This document shows, piece by piece, positions 1-8,248 of a stretch of 15,728 bases of DNA. The notes beneath the pieces are model-generated. The model made no database searches. It saw only the letters and a program-made list of their open reading frames with translations, and was not told the DNA's origin. This DNA is from CAZXCQ01 sp964639275 (GTDB lineage: Bacteria; Desulfobacterota; DSM-4660; Desulfatiglandales; Desulfatiglandaceae). Position 1 is the first letter of the stretch. Every line of letters starts with the position of its first letter. Location: the NCBI GenBank assembly GCA_964639275.1, contig CAZXCQ010000148.1:1-15728 (forward strand), read 5' to 3'. A program made the translations under genes and the position numbers.

Positions 1-90
1 CCCTCTCTATCATAGATCTTACGTCTTCTTCGCTATTTTGGCGCAACATTTAAGTAATTATTAACCGTGTCATAGTAATCTTGTTATTTG

Positions 91-221
91 TCATGCCGGA
101 CTTGATAAGCCAGCCTCGTACGTGATACGGGGGCATCCAGAAAGACTCCCTAGATGCCGGCTTTCGCCGGAATGACAAAGAGATCCACGTGTCCGTCATT
201 CCTACGAAAGCCGGAATCCAG
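91..221. repeat. Three degenerate REP-like palindromes
   Basis: Three related copies of a unit of the form GTCATTCCGGC-GAAA-GCCGGAATCCAG lie here. Copy one (91-140) begins TCATGCCGG and ends GGGGGCATCCAG but is interrupted in the middle. Copy two (151-177) is inverted relative to the others and has a perfect stem CCGGC (157-161), loop TTTC, GCCGG (166-170). Copy three (195-221) reads GTCATTCCTACGAAAGCCGG and then AATCCAG. Repeats of this style are common between genes in deltaproteobacterial genomes; that link is from general knowledge. Confidence 0.65.
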
Positions 222-270
222 TTCCTCAAGATGAGCGAAGGTATTTACGAAACCATGTACTTAGCCTCTC

Positions 271-323
271 TTGTCATTCCGGCAAGGCCCGGATTCGGTC
301 CGGGACAGGCCCCGGAATCCAGA
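271..323. repeat. REP-like palindrome, two-stem copy
   Basis: This is the best preserved and largest copy of the local palindromic repeat. An outer stem ATTCCGG (276-282) pairs with CCGGAAT (312-318). An inner stem CCCGGA (288-293), loop TTCGG, TCCGGG (299-304) sits inside it. The structure lies about 60 nt downstream of the stop codon of the minus-strand amidohydrolase, so it may act as an mRNA 3'-end structure or a Rho-independent-like barrier. There is no T-tract on either side, so I do not call it a terminator. Confidence 0.6.
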
Positions 324-380
324 CTTTCTAACAATAAACATATTTACCGCTAATTATTGAGAAGATACCAAATATAGGGT

Positions 381-1577
381 TCAGCGTGCCGGGTTCAAGC
401 TGTCAAAAGAGGCAAGGTGCTTTGCAAGGGGGGTGTTACGGCTGCGACCGACCTGGATGTGACCATCAATGATAATACATGATATGCCGGGGATGTCACC
501 GCGGGAGACCGCCCCCAAGGCGTCTTGTGCCACTGAACCGGAAGGGGCGTCGCAGATGACCAGGTCTGCGGGTTTACCAATGGCAATTGTTCCGGTCTTG
601 AGTCCAAAGATGCGGGAGTTGTTTCCGGTGGCTAGAGCAATTGCTTGCTCAGGTCGTATGTGTCCCAATGAGGCCAGTTCACAGACGGTTTTAAAAATTC
701 CCAGTGGCATCACGCCCGTCCCGGTGGGCGTATCACTGCCGATACAGACCCTGTGGAGGGCATTGTGGAGACGAGCCATCTTGAGGATATATAAGGCGGA
801 ACGAAGATTACCCGCCTGAACGATCTGGAGCGCCATCTCACTTTCCGTGATAACACGTGCCAGGCCCTCATCATCCAGAGAGGTAGTGCCACCATTGATG
901 TGACCGCACACGTCAACCCTGAGGTGGAGCAAGACCTCGTGGTTTATCGGGCTTGATCCCGGCACGGAAGTGCCTCCGCTATGGGTCATCACACAAAGCC
1001 CGTATTTTTGCGCCCAGCGGACCTCGGGCTCTCCATCACAGGGGTCTCGATAACCGCCAAACCCGTATTTTGCATAACGAATACCAATTCGGGCCATCTC
1101 AGCAAAGTCTTCTTCTGTCAGACCCGGCTCTAGCATAACCGCACCCGCGTTTATTTTCATACCGTTTGGATGGAAGTTCTGGAAACACTTAAATGCCGCT
1201 ATGGCGAGCGCCTTGGCGGCCACCGGATCGTGTGGCCGACCGGGGGCATGCACCCCCTCTCCGGCTGTGACCACGCTTGTGATTCCTCCGTGGACATAAG
1301 AGTCAAGGAAATCCACCTGCTTTTGTCTTGGGGTGTAATCTCCTAGGACGATGTGGCAGTGTGAGTCGATCAGTCCAGGGATTAAGGTGGTGTTTTTTGC
1401 ATCAACCACCCTATCTGCATTTGAAACATCCACTCCGTTGCCTATGGATGTTATGATGCCGTTTTCACAAATCAGAGAATCGGCATCCAAGACCCCTGTT
1501 TGTAAATCACCGGAGACCAATGTCCCGATATTGATAACGGCTAGCATGCCCTTTTTTTGAGATTGAACCTCTTCCAT
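381..1577 (-). CDS. Enamidase-like amidohydrolase
   Basis: This 398-residue protein belongs to the metal-dependent amidohydrolase superfamily. It closely resembles, from memory, Eubacterium barkeri enamidase, which opens 6-oxo-1,4,5,6-tetrahydronicotinate to 2-formylglutarate in nicotinate fermentation. Visible metal-site residues are H73 and H75 (DSHCH), K170, H199, H226 and D282 (GSDTP). Family-typical stretches include VHAPGRP (109-115), HSGGTSVPGSS (199-209), and GSVAQDALGA followed by GDIPGIS. K170 sits where the E. barkeri enzyme has a bridging glutamate; lysine (carboxylated) is usual in many other amidohydrolases. I chose ATG 1577 because AAGGG lies about 7 nt upstream and homology starts here; the frame is open further upstream, to 1733, but those residues look spurious. 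It is cytosolic, with no signal peptide. It follows the RND transporter by 152 nt and may have its own promoter. The true substrate is unknown; another cyclic amide is possible. Confidence 0.8.
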   Translation of the reverse strand: MEEVQSQKKGMLAVINIGTLVSGDLQTGVLDADSLICENGIITSIGNGVDVSNADRVVDAKNTTLIPGLIDSHCHIVLGDYTPRQKQVDFLDSYVHGGITSVVTAGEGVHAPGRPHDPVAAKALAIAAFKCFQNFHPNGMKINAGAVMLEPGLTEEDFAEMARIGIRYAKYGFGGYRDPCDGEPEVRWAQKYGLCVMTHSGGTSVPGSSPINHEVLLHLRVDVCGHINGGTTSLDDEGLARVITESEMALQIVQAGNLRSALYILKMARLHNALHRVCIGSDTPTGTGVMPLGIFKTVCELASLGHIRPEQAIALATGNNSRIFGLKTGTIAIGKPADLVICDAPSGSVAQDALGAVSRGDIPGISCIIIDGHIQVGRSRNTPLAKHLASFDSLNPAR

Positions 1578-1729
1578 AATCACACCCTTATTACTACGGG
1601 GAGCATGAAGTTGTTTGCATTTTGCTCGGTTCACTCCTGACTCACAGCGGGGCACGGTTATCGGATCCTGGCAAAGAGGCGTCTTGTCAAAGGGCAAGGG
1701 CCTGTTCGGGCGCATGAACCGGTTGCAGG

Positions 1730-4700
1730 TCATGGGGGAGCATCCTGAAGCGCAGGCTCAGTCAGCCGTTCTTTCCTTTCACGCCTTAGTTGACTAAGGC
1801 GTTGCATGACCACATAGAAGACCGGCGTAAAGATAAGGGACATGATGGTCGCGGCAATCATCCCACCCACCACGGCTGTACCGATCGCCTGACGGCTCGC
1901 GGCCCCGGCGCCAGCAGCGATCACCAGCGGCATAAAACCGGCAATGGAGGAGATGGCCGTCATGAGGATGGGCCGAAACCGCAGTTGCGCCGCCATGGCA
2001 GCTGCCTCCAGTATGCCTTTTCCCTTGGCCTGCTGATCACGGGCAAACTCCACGATGAGGATGGCGTTCTTGCTGGCCAGCCCGATGAGCAGCACAACGC
2101 CAATCTGGGTGTAGACGTTGTTGTCGAAATGGCGCATGACCAGGGCAACAACGGTTCCAAACACCGCCAAAGGCACCACCAGGATCACCGCCGCCGGATT
2201 GGTCCAGCTTTCGTACTGGGCCGCCAACACGAGGAATACCAGGATGATGGCCAGCCCGAAGATGATCACCGCCTCGGAGCCCACCTTTTTTTCCTGAAAG
2301 GACATCCCGGTCCACTCGTAGCCCATGGACGGGGGAAGTTTGGCGTTGGCAATCTGCTCCATCAAATTAAGGGCCTGACCCGAGCTAAAACCGGGCGCCG
2401 CCTCTCCGGTGATGGACGCGGCAGGGTAGAGATTGTATCTTAGGATGGTCTGGGGCCCCAGCATTTCCTTGACCTTCACCAGGGTGCCAATAGGAACCAT
2501 CTCGCCTTTGGTGTTGCGAACATCCAGCATGCGGATGTCGTTGGCCTCGATGCGGAACTGATGGTCCGCCTGGACCTTGACCTGCCAGGTGCGGCCGAAT
2601 TTGTTAAAGTCATTTACGTAGGCCGAACCGAGATAGGCCTGAAGTGTCCCGAAAACCCTGTCCAGGGGAATATCCAGGGTCTTGGCCTTGGTACGGTCCA
2701 CTTCGGCAAAGAGCTGGGGCACGTTGACGCGGAAAGTGCTGTTAAGATTCGTAAGTCCTGACTGGGCTTCCCCATCCTGGATGATCTCCTGAACCACTTT
2801 CTGCAGTTCTTTTAGACCCACGTCCGCGCGATCTTGGATCTGCATCTGAAATCCGCCGGCCACGCCCAGACCGTTGATTGCGGGGGGCGGGAATGCAAAT
2901 ACGATGGCCTCCTGGATCTCAAAAAATTGTCGTTGCAGGTTAAAGAGGATCGCCTCCTGGCTGAGGCTGGGGTCGGTTCTCTCCTCCCATGGCTTCATGA
3001 TGATAAAAACGGTTGCCGCATTGGATGCATTGGTTCCGTCAATCAGTGAAAAACCGCCGAGGGAGACCCAATCCGCGATTCCGGGGGTGTTCTTGAAGAT
3101 GATATCGAGTTTCTTTAACACCTCCTCGTTCCGCTCTAGAGAGGCTGCGTCGGGTAGCTGGATATTGGCCATGAGATATCCCTGATCCTCAATGGGCAAA
3201 AAACCCGTTGGCAGCCGCATAAACTGCCACCCGGTTAGCCCCAGTAGCCCCAGAAACAGCAGCATCATTATGGCCGTGCGGCGCACCAGGGCACGGGTCA
3301 TGCCTGCATAACCCCTTTGACCCGCGTGAAACACCGCGTCAAATCCCCGAAAAAAGAAGTTCTTGCGCGGCTTTGGGGGTCGCAGTATGAGCGCTGAAAG
3401 GGCCGGGCTCATTGTCAGTGCGTTGATGGAGCTGAAGATGGTGGATATGGCGATGGTCAAGGCGAACTGGCGATACATCTGGCCGGTTATGCCGGGCAAA
3501 AAAGCTGCGGGCACAAACACGGCCAACAGTACCAGGGTGGTGGCCACTACCGGGCCAGAGACCTCCTCCATGGCCTTGATGGCAGCCTCCTTGGCTGATA
3601 GGCCCCGCTCAATGTGAACCACGGTGGCCTCTACCACCACGATGGCATCATCCACCACAATACCAATGGCCAGGACCAGGCCAAAAAGCGTCAGCATATT
3701 GAGCGAAAAACCCATTCCCAACATAACCGCCAGGGTTCCAATAAGCGATACCGGTATGGTCACCGCCGGGACCACAGTTGCCCGCCAGTCTTGTAGAAAG
3801 AGGAACAGGACCAGGAAGACGAGGAGCGCCGCCTCCAACAGGGTGACGTAGACTTCTTTGATGGATTTCTCCACAAAGATGGTGGTGTCGTAAGGAATCT
3901 TGTATTCCATGCCCTCGGGAAAAAAGCGGTTTAGTTTTTTCATGACAGCGCGCACCTGCTGGGCTACCGTAAGGGCATTGGCACCGGGCAGCTGGTAGAT
4001 TGCGATGCTGGCCGAAGGCGCGCCGCTTAAACTGGAAGTTATGTCATAACTTTTTCCGCCCAATTCGATTCGTGCGATATCCTTGAGGCGGGTGATGCGG
4101 CCTCCTTCTGCGGTCTTGACGATGATTTCCTGGAACTGTTCGATATCAGAAAGACGCCCTAATACGTTGACCGTGTACTGGAAGTTTTGCCCTCTGGGTG
4201 CTGGTGGCTGGCCGATCTGCCCCGCAGCCACCTGCACATTTTGTTCACGGATGGCTGCAACTACGTCCTCAGTGGTGAGGCCTCGGGACTTGAGCTGCCT
4301 GGGGTTGAGCCAGATGCGCATGCTATAGTCGCTGGCTGGAAAGATCATCACGTCACCCACGCCGGGTATACGGCTGAGCACATCTCGGATGCGCAGGGTG
4401 GCATAGTTACTGAGGAAGAGTTCGTCGTACCGACCGTCCTTGGAGAAGAGGGAGATCATCAAGATGATGTTGGGGGATTTCTTTTTGGTGTTGACCCCCT
4501 GGCGTTTGACTTCCTCGGGCAGGTTGGGTTCGGCCAGCTTGACCCGGTTTTGCACAAGTACCTGGGCCATGTCCAAGTCCGTGCCGATCTCGAAAGTGAC
4601 CGTCAACGTGTAAGAACCGTCGCTGGCACTAGTGGAGGACATGTAGATCATATTCTCCACACCGTTAACCTGCTGCTCGATGGGGGCGGCCACCGTTTCA

Positions 4701-4876
4701 GCTAGCACCTGCGCGTTGGCCCCGGGATAGAACGCCTTGACTTCGACAGTGGGGGGGGTGATTTCGGGGTACTGGGCCACGGGCAGGGCGCCAAAAGAGA
4801 CAACTCCGGCAATGACGATTATGATGGATATGACACTGGCAAAAATGGGGCGCTCAATAAAAAACTTTGAAAACAT
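1730..4876 (-). CDS. RND multidrug efflux transporter, HAE1 family
   Basis: This is the inner-membrane proton-driven pump of a tripartite efflux system, 1048 residues, the usual length for AcrB/MexB/MexF-type proteins. It starts with the typical cytoplasmic helix and TM1 (MFSKFFIERPIFASV). The proton-relay aspartates D409 and D410 lie in TM4 (GIVVDDAIVVVEA), and the matching lysine K936 lies in TM10 (GLASKNAILIVEF). Two large periplasmic porter/docking loops fall between TM1-TM2 and TM7-TM8. These features indicate the drug/organic-solute (HAE1) branch, not the heavy-metal branch. The start at 4876 has a GGCGAGG Shine-Dalgarno-like sequence upstream. It is third in gene order after the outer-membrane factor and adaptor, but is preceded by an unusually long 332-nt gap that may contain a separate promoter. 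Substrate is not predictable; a toxic aromatic or organic-acid compound would fit the neighbours. Confidence 0.95.
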   Translation of the reverse strand: MFSKFFIERPIFASVISIIIVIAGVVSFGALPVAQYPEITPPTVEVKAFYPGANAQVLAETVAAPIEQQVNGVENMIYMSSTSASDGSYTLTVTFEIGTDLDMAQVLVQNRVKLAEPNLPEEVKRQGVNTKKKSPNIILMISLFSKDGRYDELFLSNYATLRIRDVLSRIPGVGDVMIFPASDYSMRIWLNPRQLKSRGLTTEDVVAAIREQNVQVAAGQIGQPPAPRGQNFQYTVNVLGRLSDIEQFQEIIVKTAEGGRITRLKDIARIELGGKSYDITSSLSGAPSASIAIYQLPGANALTVAQQVRAVMKKLNRFFPEGMEYKIPYDTTIFVEKSIKEVYVTLLEAALLVFLVLFLFLQDWRATVVPAVTIPVSLIGTLAVMLGMGFSLNMLTLFGLVLAIGIVVDDAIVVVEATVVHIERGLSAKEAAIKAMEEVSGPVVATTLVLLAVFVPAAFLPGITGQMYRQFALTIAISTIFSSINALTMSPALSALILRPPKPRKNFFFRGFDAVFHAGQRGYAGMTRALVRRTAIMMLLFLGLLGLTGWQFMRLPTGFLPIEDQGYLMANIQLPDAASLERNEEVLKKLDIIFKNTPGIADWVSLGGFSLIDGTNASNAATVFIIMKPWEERTDPSLSQEAILFNLQRQFFEIQEAIVFAFPPPAINGLGVAGGFQMQIQDRADVGLKELQKVVQEIIQDGEAQSGLTNLNSTFRVNVPQLFAEVDRTKAKTLDIPLDRVFGTLQAYLGSAYVNDFNKFGRTWQVKVQADHQFRIEANDIRMLDVRNTKGEMVPIGTLVKVKEMLGPQTILRYNLYPAASITGEAAPGFSSGQALNLMEQIANAKLPPSMGYEWTGMSFQEKKVGSEAVIIFGLAIILVFLVLAAQYESWTNPAAVILVVPLAVFGTVVALVMRHFDNNVYTQIGVVLLIGLASKNAILIVEFARDQQAKGKGILEAAAMAAQLRFRPILMTAISSIAGFMPLVIAAGAGAASRQAIGTAVVGGMIAATIMSLIFTPVFYVVMQRLSQLRRERKERLTEPALQDAPP

Positions 4877-5208
4877 GTTCGGCCTCGCCTTAGAGTCTTA
4901 AAGGTTCAATAGTATCCAAAACAACCCTTAGCCGTAACACTTTACTGCCTTGCAACATTTTAGCTTTTTGAAACCCGGGCAATGGGGATTCCGTTTTTCG
5001 GGTGTATAACTCGCCCGTAAGAGAGCGTAAAGGAATCACGTGTCATAGGAAAAAATAGGGCGCAGTATTTCCGGGAAAGCCTTATGGTTTCAGTCGATGT
5101 CGATCTCCGTTAGAGCCTGAACGATATGTACAGCCTGGAGTATTGGAGTGGCGGGATTCGGGCTCCGGCTTGTCATGGCTAGGGTTTTCTCGCCGGTTGG
5201 GCGAGTCT
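4877..5208. other. 332-nt gap between adaptor and RND pump genes
   Basis: Genes for an RND adaptor and its pump are normally almost contiguous, so this gap is long. It contains a copy of a dispersed repeat (4961-4992) and a perfect hairpin, CTCGCC (5189-5194), loop GGTTG, GGCGAG (5200-5205), just after the adaptor stop codon. In the minus-strand transcript that hairpin is followed by A residues, not U residues, so it is not an intrinsic terminator. Only a very short (28-codon) ORF starting near 5176 was seen, with no family resemblance. A TACTAT -10-like sequence lies on the minus strand near 4910, but its -35 partner is poor. Confidence 0.5.
4961..4992 (+). repeat. Dispersed repeat copy 1
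   Basis: This 32-base stretch, containing TTGAAACCCGGG and AATGGGGATTC, matches 10481-10512 at about 29 of 32 positions in the same orientation. Outside this core the two loci diverge. This copy has lost the right arm of the 11-bp hairpin that is intact in the second copy. The two copies flank, as direct repeats, a block of about 5.5 kb carrying the adaptor, outer-membrane factor, small ORF and mmsA-like gene. Confidence 0.7.
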
Positions 5209-6564
5209 TCAATGATCCCGTTCAGCAGCTTTTACAGGGGTTGCTGATCCCTTTATGGTCCCCTTGACAACCTCATTTTGTTCTTTATGCTCACTTTCGG
5301 CGCGCCCCGGTGTATCCGCAGTAAATTCTCCTTTGGCCTCGTCTGATTCGGCAGCGGCTTCGAGGGCCGAAGTGGTGAATGAAGCCATGTCAGTGCGCTC
5401 CGGATCGACCTTCGCCCCCGTGCGGGCGCGCTGAATGCCATTGACGATCACCCATTCACCGGGCCGTAACCCTTCTTGGATTACCCGGAGGCCGTCCACC
5501 AACCGGCCTGTTTGAATCGGGTGTTTCTCCACCACCTTTTTGCTGTTGACCACCAGCAGATAGCGCCCGGACTGATCGGCGCCAATGGCCCGTTCGGTCA
5601 CGAGCAGGGCGTTCTCCCGTTTATTGATAGGTATTCTGATGCGGGTAAACAGGCCCGGAACAAGCATTGGGGCGCTGCCTGGATTAGGAAAGACCCCCCG
5701 CAGTTGCAGGGTTCCGGTCCCCGGGTCCACGCTGGATTCGGCAAAATCCACGATGCCCTCGTGGGGATACCCCTTTTCATTTGCCAGTCCGACAAAGGCC
5801 GGGATTTCCACCTTGCGGCTCGATTCGGTATCGGGATCAATACCCTTTTCCTTGATTTCTTGACGATACATGGCCATCACCCTGAGGAGGTCACGCTCAT
5901 TGAGGTTAAAATAGACATACATTGGATCGTATCTGCTGACCGTTGTCAGCAGAGTTGGCTCAATTTCACCGACCAGATTTCCCAAATCCACATAATTGCG
6001 GCTGATACGACCGCTGATCGGGGCCTTGATCCTTGTATAGCTCAAATCCAAACGGGCCCGCTCAAGCTTGGCCTTGGCACGGGCCACGTTTGCCTTGGCG
6101 ATGTCGCGCTCCCCGCGCCATTTGACCACGTTGCTCTCCGCACCTGCCTTCTGCTTGAATAACCTTTCTGCACGGGCAAGCTCGATCTGAGCTCTTTCGA
6201 GCCTGGCCCTTGCGCTCTCAAGATCTGCCTTGGCGGCATGCACCACTGCCTGATATTCCCTGGGATCAATAACAAAAAGCAGGGCACCTTTCTCAACCAT
6301 TGTACCGGGCGTGAAATGCATGCTTTGAAGAAACCCCGATACCCTGGCGCGCACCTCCACCTCTTCAAATGCCTGGGTGGTGCCGGTAAATTCCAGATAG
6401 TCGGTGACCTCCTGCTCTAAGGGCTGTGCAACCGTGACCACGGGCGGGGGGGGCTCCACATATTGGTTCTTTTGCTCGCACGCCGCGGTGATCCAGACCA
6501 TCAAAAGGATCACCGCAAGGTGAACCCATCTCTTCCCGCGGGTAATTCTCGAGGGATTTTTCAT
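5209..6564 (-). CDS. RND periplasmic adaptor lipoprotein (MFP)
   Basis: This 451-residue membrane-fusion protein bridges the RND pump and the outer-membrane channel in the periplasm. It has a lipoprotein signal: a basic N-terminus, a hydrophobic stretch and a lipobox ending at C29 (ITAAC), so it is probably anchored to the inner membrane. Domain order: first lipoyl half about 68-100 (VRARVSGFL...VEKGALLFVIDP), alpha-hairpin coiled coil about 104-176 rich in Ala, Glu, Arg and Lys, second lipoyl half about 177-208 (TRIKAPISGRISR), beta-barrel about 210-310, and membrane-proximal domain to about 390. The style is MexE/AcrA-like. After about residue 391 there is an extra charged, low-complexity tail of about 60 residues not usual in the family. 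Start 6564 has AAGGAG about 8 nt upstream. It follows the outer-membrane factor gene by 69 nt. Confidence 0.93.
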   Translation of the reverse strand: MKNPSRITRGKRWVHLAVILLMVWITAACEQKNQYVEPPPPVVTVAQPLEQEVTDYLEFTGTTQAFEEVEVRARVSGFLQSMHFTPGTMVEKGALLFVIDPREYQAVVHAAKADLESARARLERAQIELARAERLFKQKAGAESNVVKWRGERDIAKANVARAKAKLERARLDLSYTRIKAPISGRISRNYVDLGNLVGEIEPTLLTTVSRYDPMYVYFNLNERDLLRVMAMYRQEIKEKGIDPDTESSRKVEIPAFVGLANEKGYPHEGIVDFAESSVDPGTGTLQLRGVFPNPGSAPMLVPGLFTRIRIPINKRENALLVTERAIGADQSGRYLLVVNSKKVVEKHPIQTGRLVDGLRVIQEGLRPGEWVIVNGIQRARTGAKVDPERTDMASFTTSALEAAAESDEAKGEFTADTPGRAESEHKEQNEVVKGTIKGSATPVKAAERDH

Positions 6565-6633
6565 AGGGTTTCTCCTTCGCTTCCTTTTTCTTTCCGGGAA
6601 CTTTCAGGATTTTCCCGCATCCTCTCGCCTCTC

Positions 6634-8235
6634 TCACCAGTCGGGGTTTCGGATCACGGATCTTTCCTTGTCCGGAACCCATGTCTGGACCGCCTGAGGC
6701 GTCAGCAATTTACCCCAGTTGGTACGACTCTCCATCGCTTCCTTGACTTGAAGCGGGATGAATTCTTTGCCCTCACGGATTTCCCATCCGCCTCCGAGGG
6801 CCCTGTACACCGAAATCAATCCTTGGGGAACGTCACCCTGGCTGCCTGCCAGGCGGTCCTGCTCGTTCAACAGGGACTGTTGGGCGGTGAGCACGGTGGT
6901 GTAATCGGTAGCGCCTTCACGATACTGGGTGAGTGCCAGCTCGGCTGAGCGCTGGGCCGCCCCAACGCTCTTTGATAGCAGGCTCACCCGCTCCTGCGCC
7001 TTGAGAAACTCGATCAGCCCGTCTTCAACCTCCTTTTGCGCACGGAGTACCGTCTCCTGGTAGTTCAACAGAAGCTTTTGGAGCCGGGCATCCTGAACCC
7101 TCACGTTGTTAGTGATTCGACCGTAGTTCAAAATGTTCCACTGGAACGAGGGACCGAAAGTGGCCACCCTGCTGCTCCACGAAAAGAGATCGGAGAGATT
7201 GGATTTACCCGCGTTACTTGAGAGAAATCCGAAGACGCCTGTCAATGAAAACGATGGATACAGGTCTGCCTTGGCGTAGCCAATAAGGGCACTCTGCGCT
7301 GCCGCCTGCAGTTCGGCGTTGCGAATATCCGGTCGCCGGCGCAACAATTCCGCAGGGATCCCGACGGCAACTTCAAGGGGGGCCTTTGGGATTCCGCCGG
7401 AGCCTGCCAGCAGATCATTCAACTTACCCGGCGGCATGCCCAGCAGGATACTCAGGGCATATTGGGTCCGGCGTATGCTGGTTTCCAAGGAGGGGATTTG
7501 GGCCTCGGTGCTCTTCAATTGGGTAAGGGCCTGCTGTACGTCACGTTCGCTGGTTGCCCCGGCTTCAAAGCGCGCCTGTGCGATCCTCAGGCTTTCCTTC
7601 TGGGTCAAAAGGTTCTCGCGGGCGATTTTGAGACGTTCTTCAAATGTGCGAATCATTACATAGCTGCGGGCCACATCCGCTGTCAGGGTGACCAACGCGT
7701 CGTCATAAACCGCAATGGAACTCAGGAAGTTGGCATCCGCAGACTGGATGGCACGCCGAAATTTTCCCCAGAAATCGAGTTCCCAACTGGCACCGACCCC
7801 GATCTCGGCTTGCCAGGAGCTGAAGTCAGTATTCCCGGCGGTAGAGCCAGCCTGGGAGCCCGGGTATGCATTTTCACTGACACGGTTGTAGGTCACCGAG
7901 CCGAAACCGTGCTGCACCTGGGGGTAGAATTCGCCGATGGTGATACCGAGCAAGGCGCGCGCTTCAAACACCCTCACCCCCGCAATGCGGAGCGGCAGGT
8001 TCTGCTCGTATGCCGTCTGGATCAGGTTGTCGAGGGCGGGGTCATCAAAGACCTGCCACCAGTTTTTGTAATCCGGAGGCCCCGTTTTGACACGCTCCTC
8101 TTTGGCTTCAACCCATTCCTTAGAAACGTCAGCTTTCGGTGGAACAAAATCCGGCCCAACCATGGTGCAACCGCTCAGGAAAACTAGCAGCATCACCCCA
8201 TACAACCAACCGATCGGTGGTGGTAAGATCTTCAT
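6634..8235 (-). CDS. Outer-membrane efflux lipoprotein, NodT/OprM family
   Basis: This is the outer-membrane channel (TolC-like factor) of the efflux system, 533 residues. The N-terminus MKILPPPIGWLYGVMLLVF leads to a lipobox LSGC with C23, followed by the family hallmark MVGPDFVPP. Two OEP repeat halves follow, with typical motifs such as SWELDFWGKFRRAI, a RRRPDIRNAE linker in mid-protein, and a C-terminal QYREGATDYTTVLTAQQSLL. I set the start at ATG 8235, because AGAGGAGA lies just upstream and the signal peptide begins there; the frame is open to 8409 but those 58 residues are an off-frame reading of the small upstream gene. It is first of the three pump genes; in many pumps the channel gene comes last. 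It begins 13 nt after the small ORF's stop codon, which supports one transcript with mmsA. Confidence 0.94.
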   Translation of the reverse strand: MKILPPPIGWLYGVMLLVFLSGCTMVGPDFVPPKADVSKEWVEAKEERVKTGPPDYKNWWQVFDDPALDNLIQTAYEQNLPLRIAGVRVFEARALLGITIGEFYPQVQHGFGSVTYNRVSENAYPGSQAGSTAGNTDFSSWQAEIGVGASWELDFWGKFRRAIQSADANFLSSIAVYDDALVTLTADVARSYVMIRTFEERLKIARENLLTQKESLRIAQARFEAGATSERDVQQALTQLKSTEAQIPSLETSIRRTQYALSILLGMPPGKLNDLLAGSGGIPKAPLEVAVGIPAELLRRRPDIRNAELQAAAQSALIGYAKADLYPSFSLTGVFGFLSSNAGKSNLSDLFSWSSRVATFGPSFQWNILNYGRITNNVRVQDARLQKLLLNYQETVLRAQKEVEDGLIEFLKAQERVSLLSKSVGAAQRSAELALTQYREGATDYTTVLTAQQSLLNEQDRLAGSQGDVPQGLISVYRALGGGWEIREGKEFIPLQVKEAMESRTNWGKLLTPQAVQTWVPDKERSVIRNPDW

Positions 8236-8248
8236 TGTTCTCCTCTTG

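Larger units (their letters stand above)
1..380. other. Non-coding region rich in palindromic repeats
   Basis: No convincing gene is visible in these 380 bases. The first 90 bases are AT-rich and featureless to me. From about 91 to 322 there are four degenerate copies of a short dispersed palindromic repeat, annotated separately. The enamidase-like gene on the minus strand ends at 381, so these structures lie just downstream of it. They could slow or stop its transcription or protect its mRNA 3' end. No classical stem plus T-tract terminator was found. Confidence 0.6.

Noticed and set aside
1600..1700. Perfect TTGACA on the minus strand upstream of the enamidase-like gene
   Set aside because: No acceptable -10 box at 16-18 nt spacing; the nearest GATAAC is too far away.
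1578..1733. N-terminal 52-residue extension of the enamidase-like ORF
   Set aside because: No family similarity in the extension, it begins overlapping the pump's stop codon, and ATG 1577 has a good ribosome site and homologous N-terminus.
1790..2443. 217-codon plus-strand ORF opposite the RND pump, and similar long antisense ORFs at 5476-6162, 7462-8187 and 12730-13680
   Set aside because: These are shadows of well-identified minus-strand genes; their translations show no family features.
5093..5176. 28-codon ORF on the minus strand in the adaptor-pump gap
   Set aside because: Too short, no ribosome site and no recognisable family.
5189..5205. Hairpin after the adaptor gene as a terminator
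   Set aside because: In the minus-strand transcript it is followed by AAAACCC with no U-tract.
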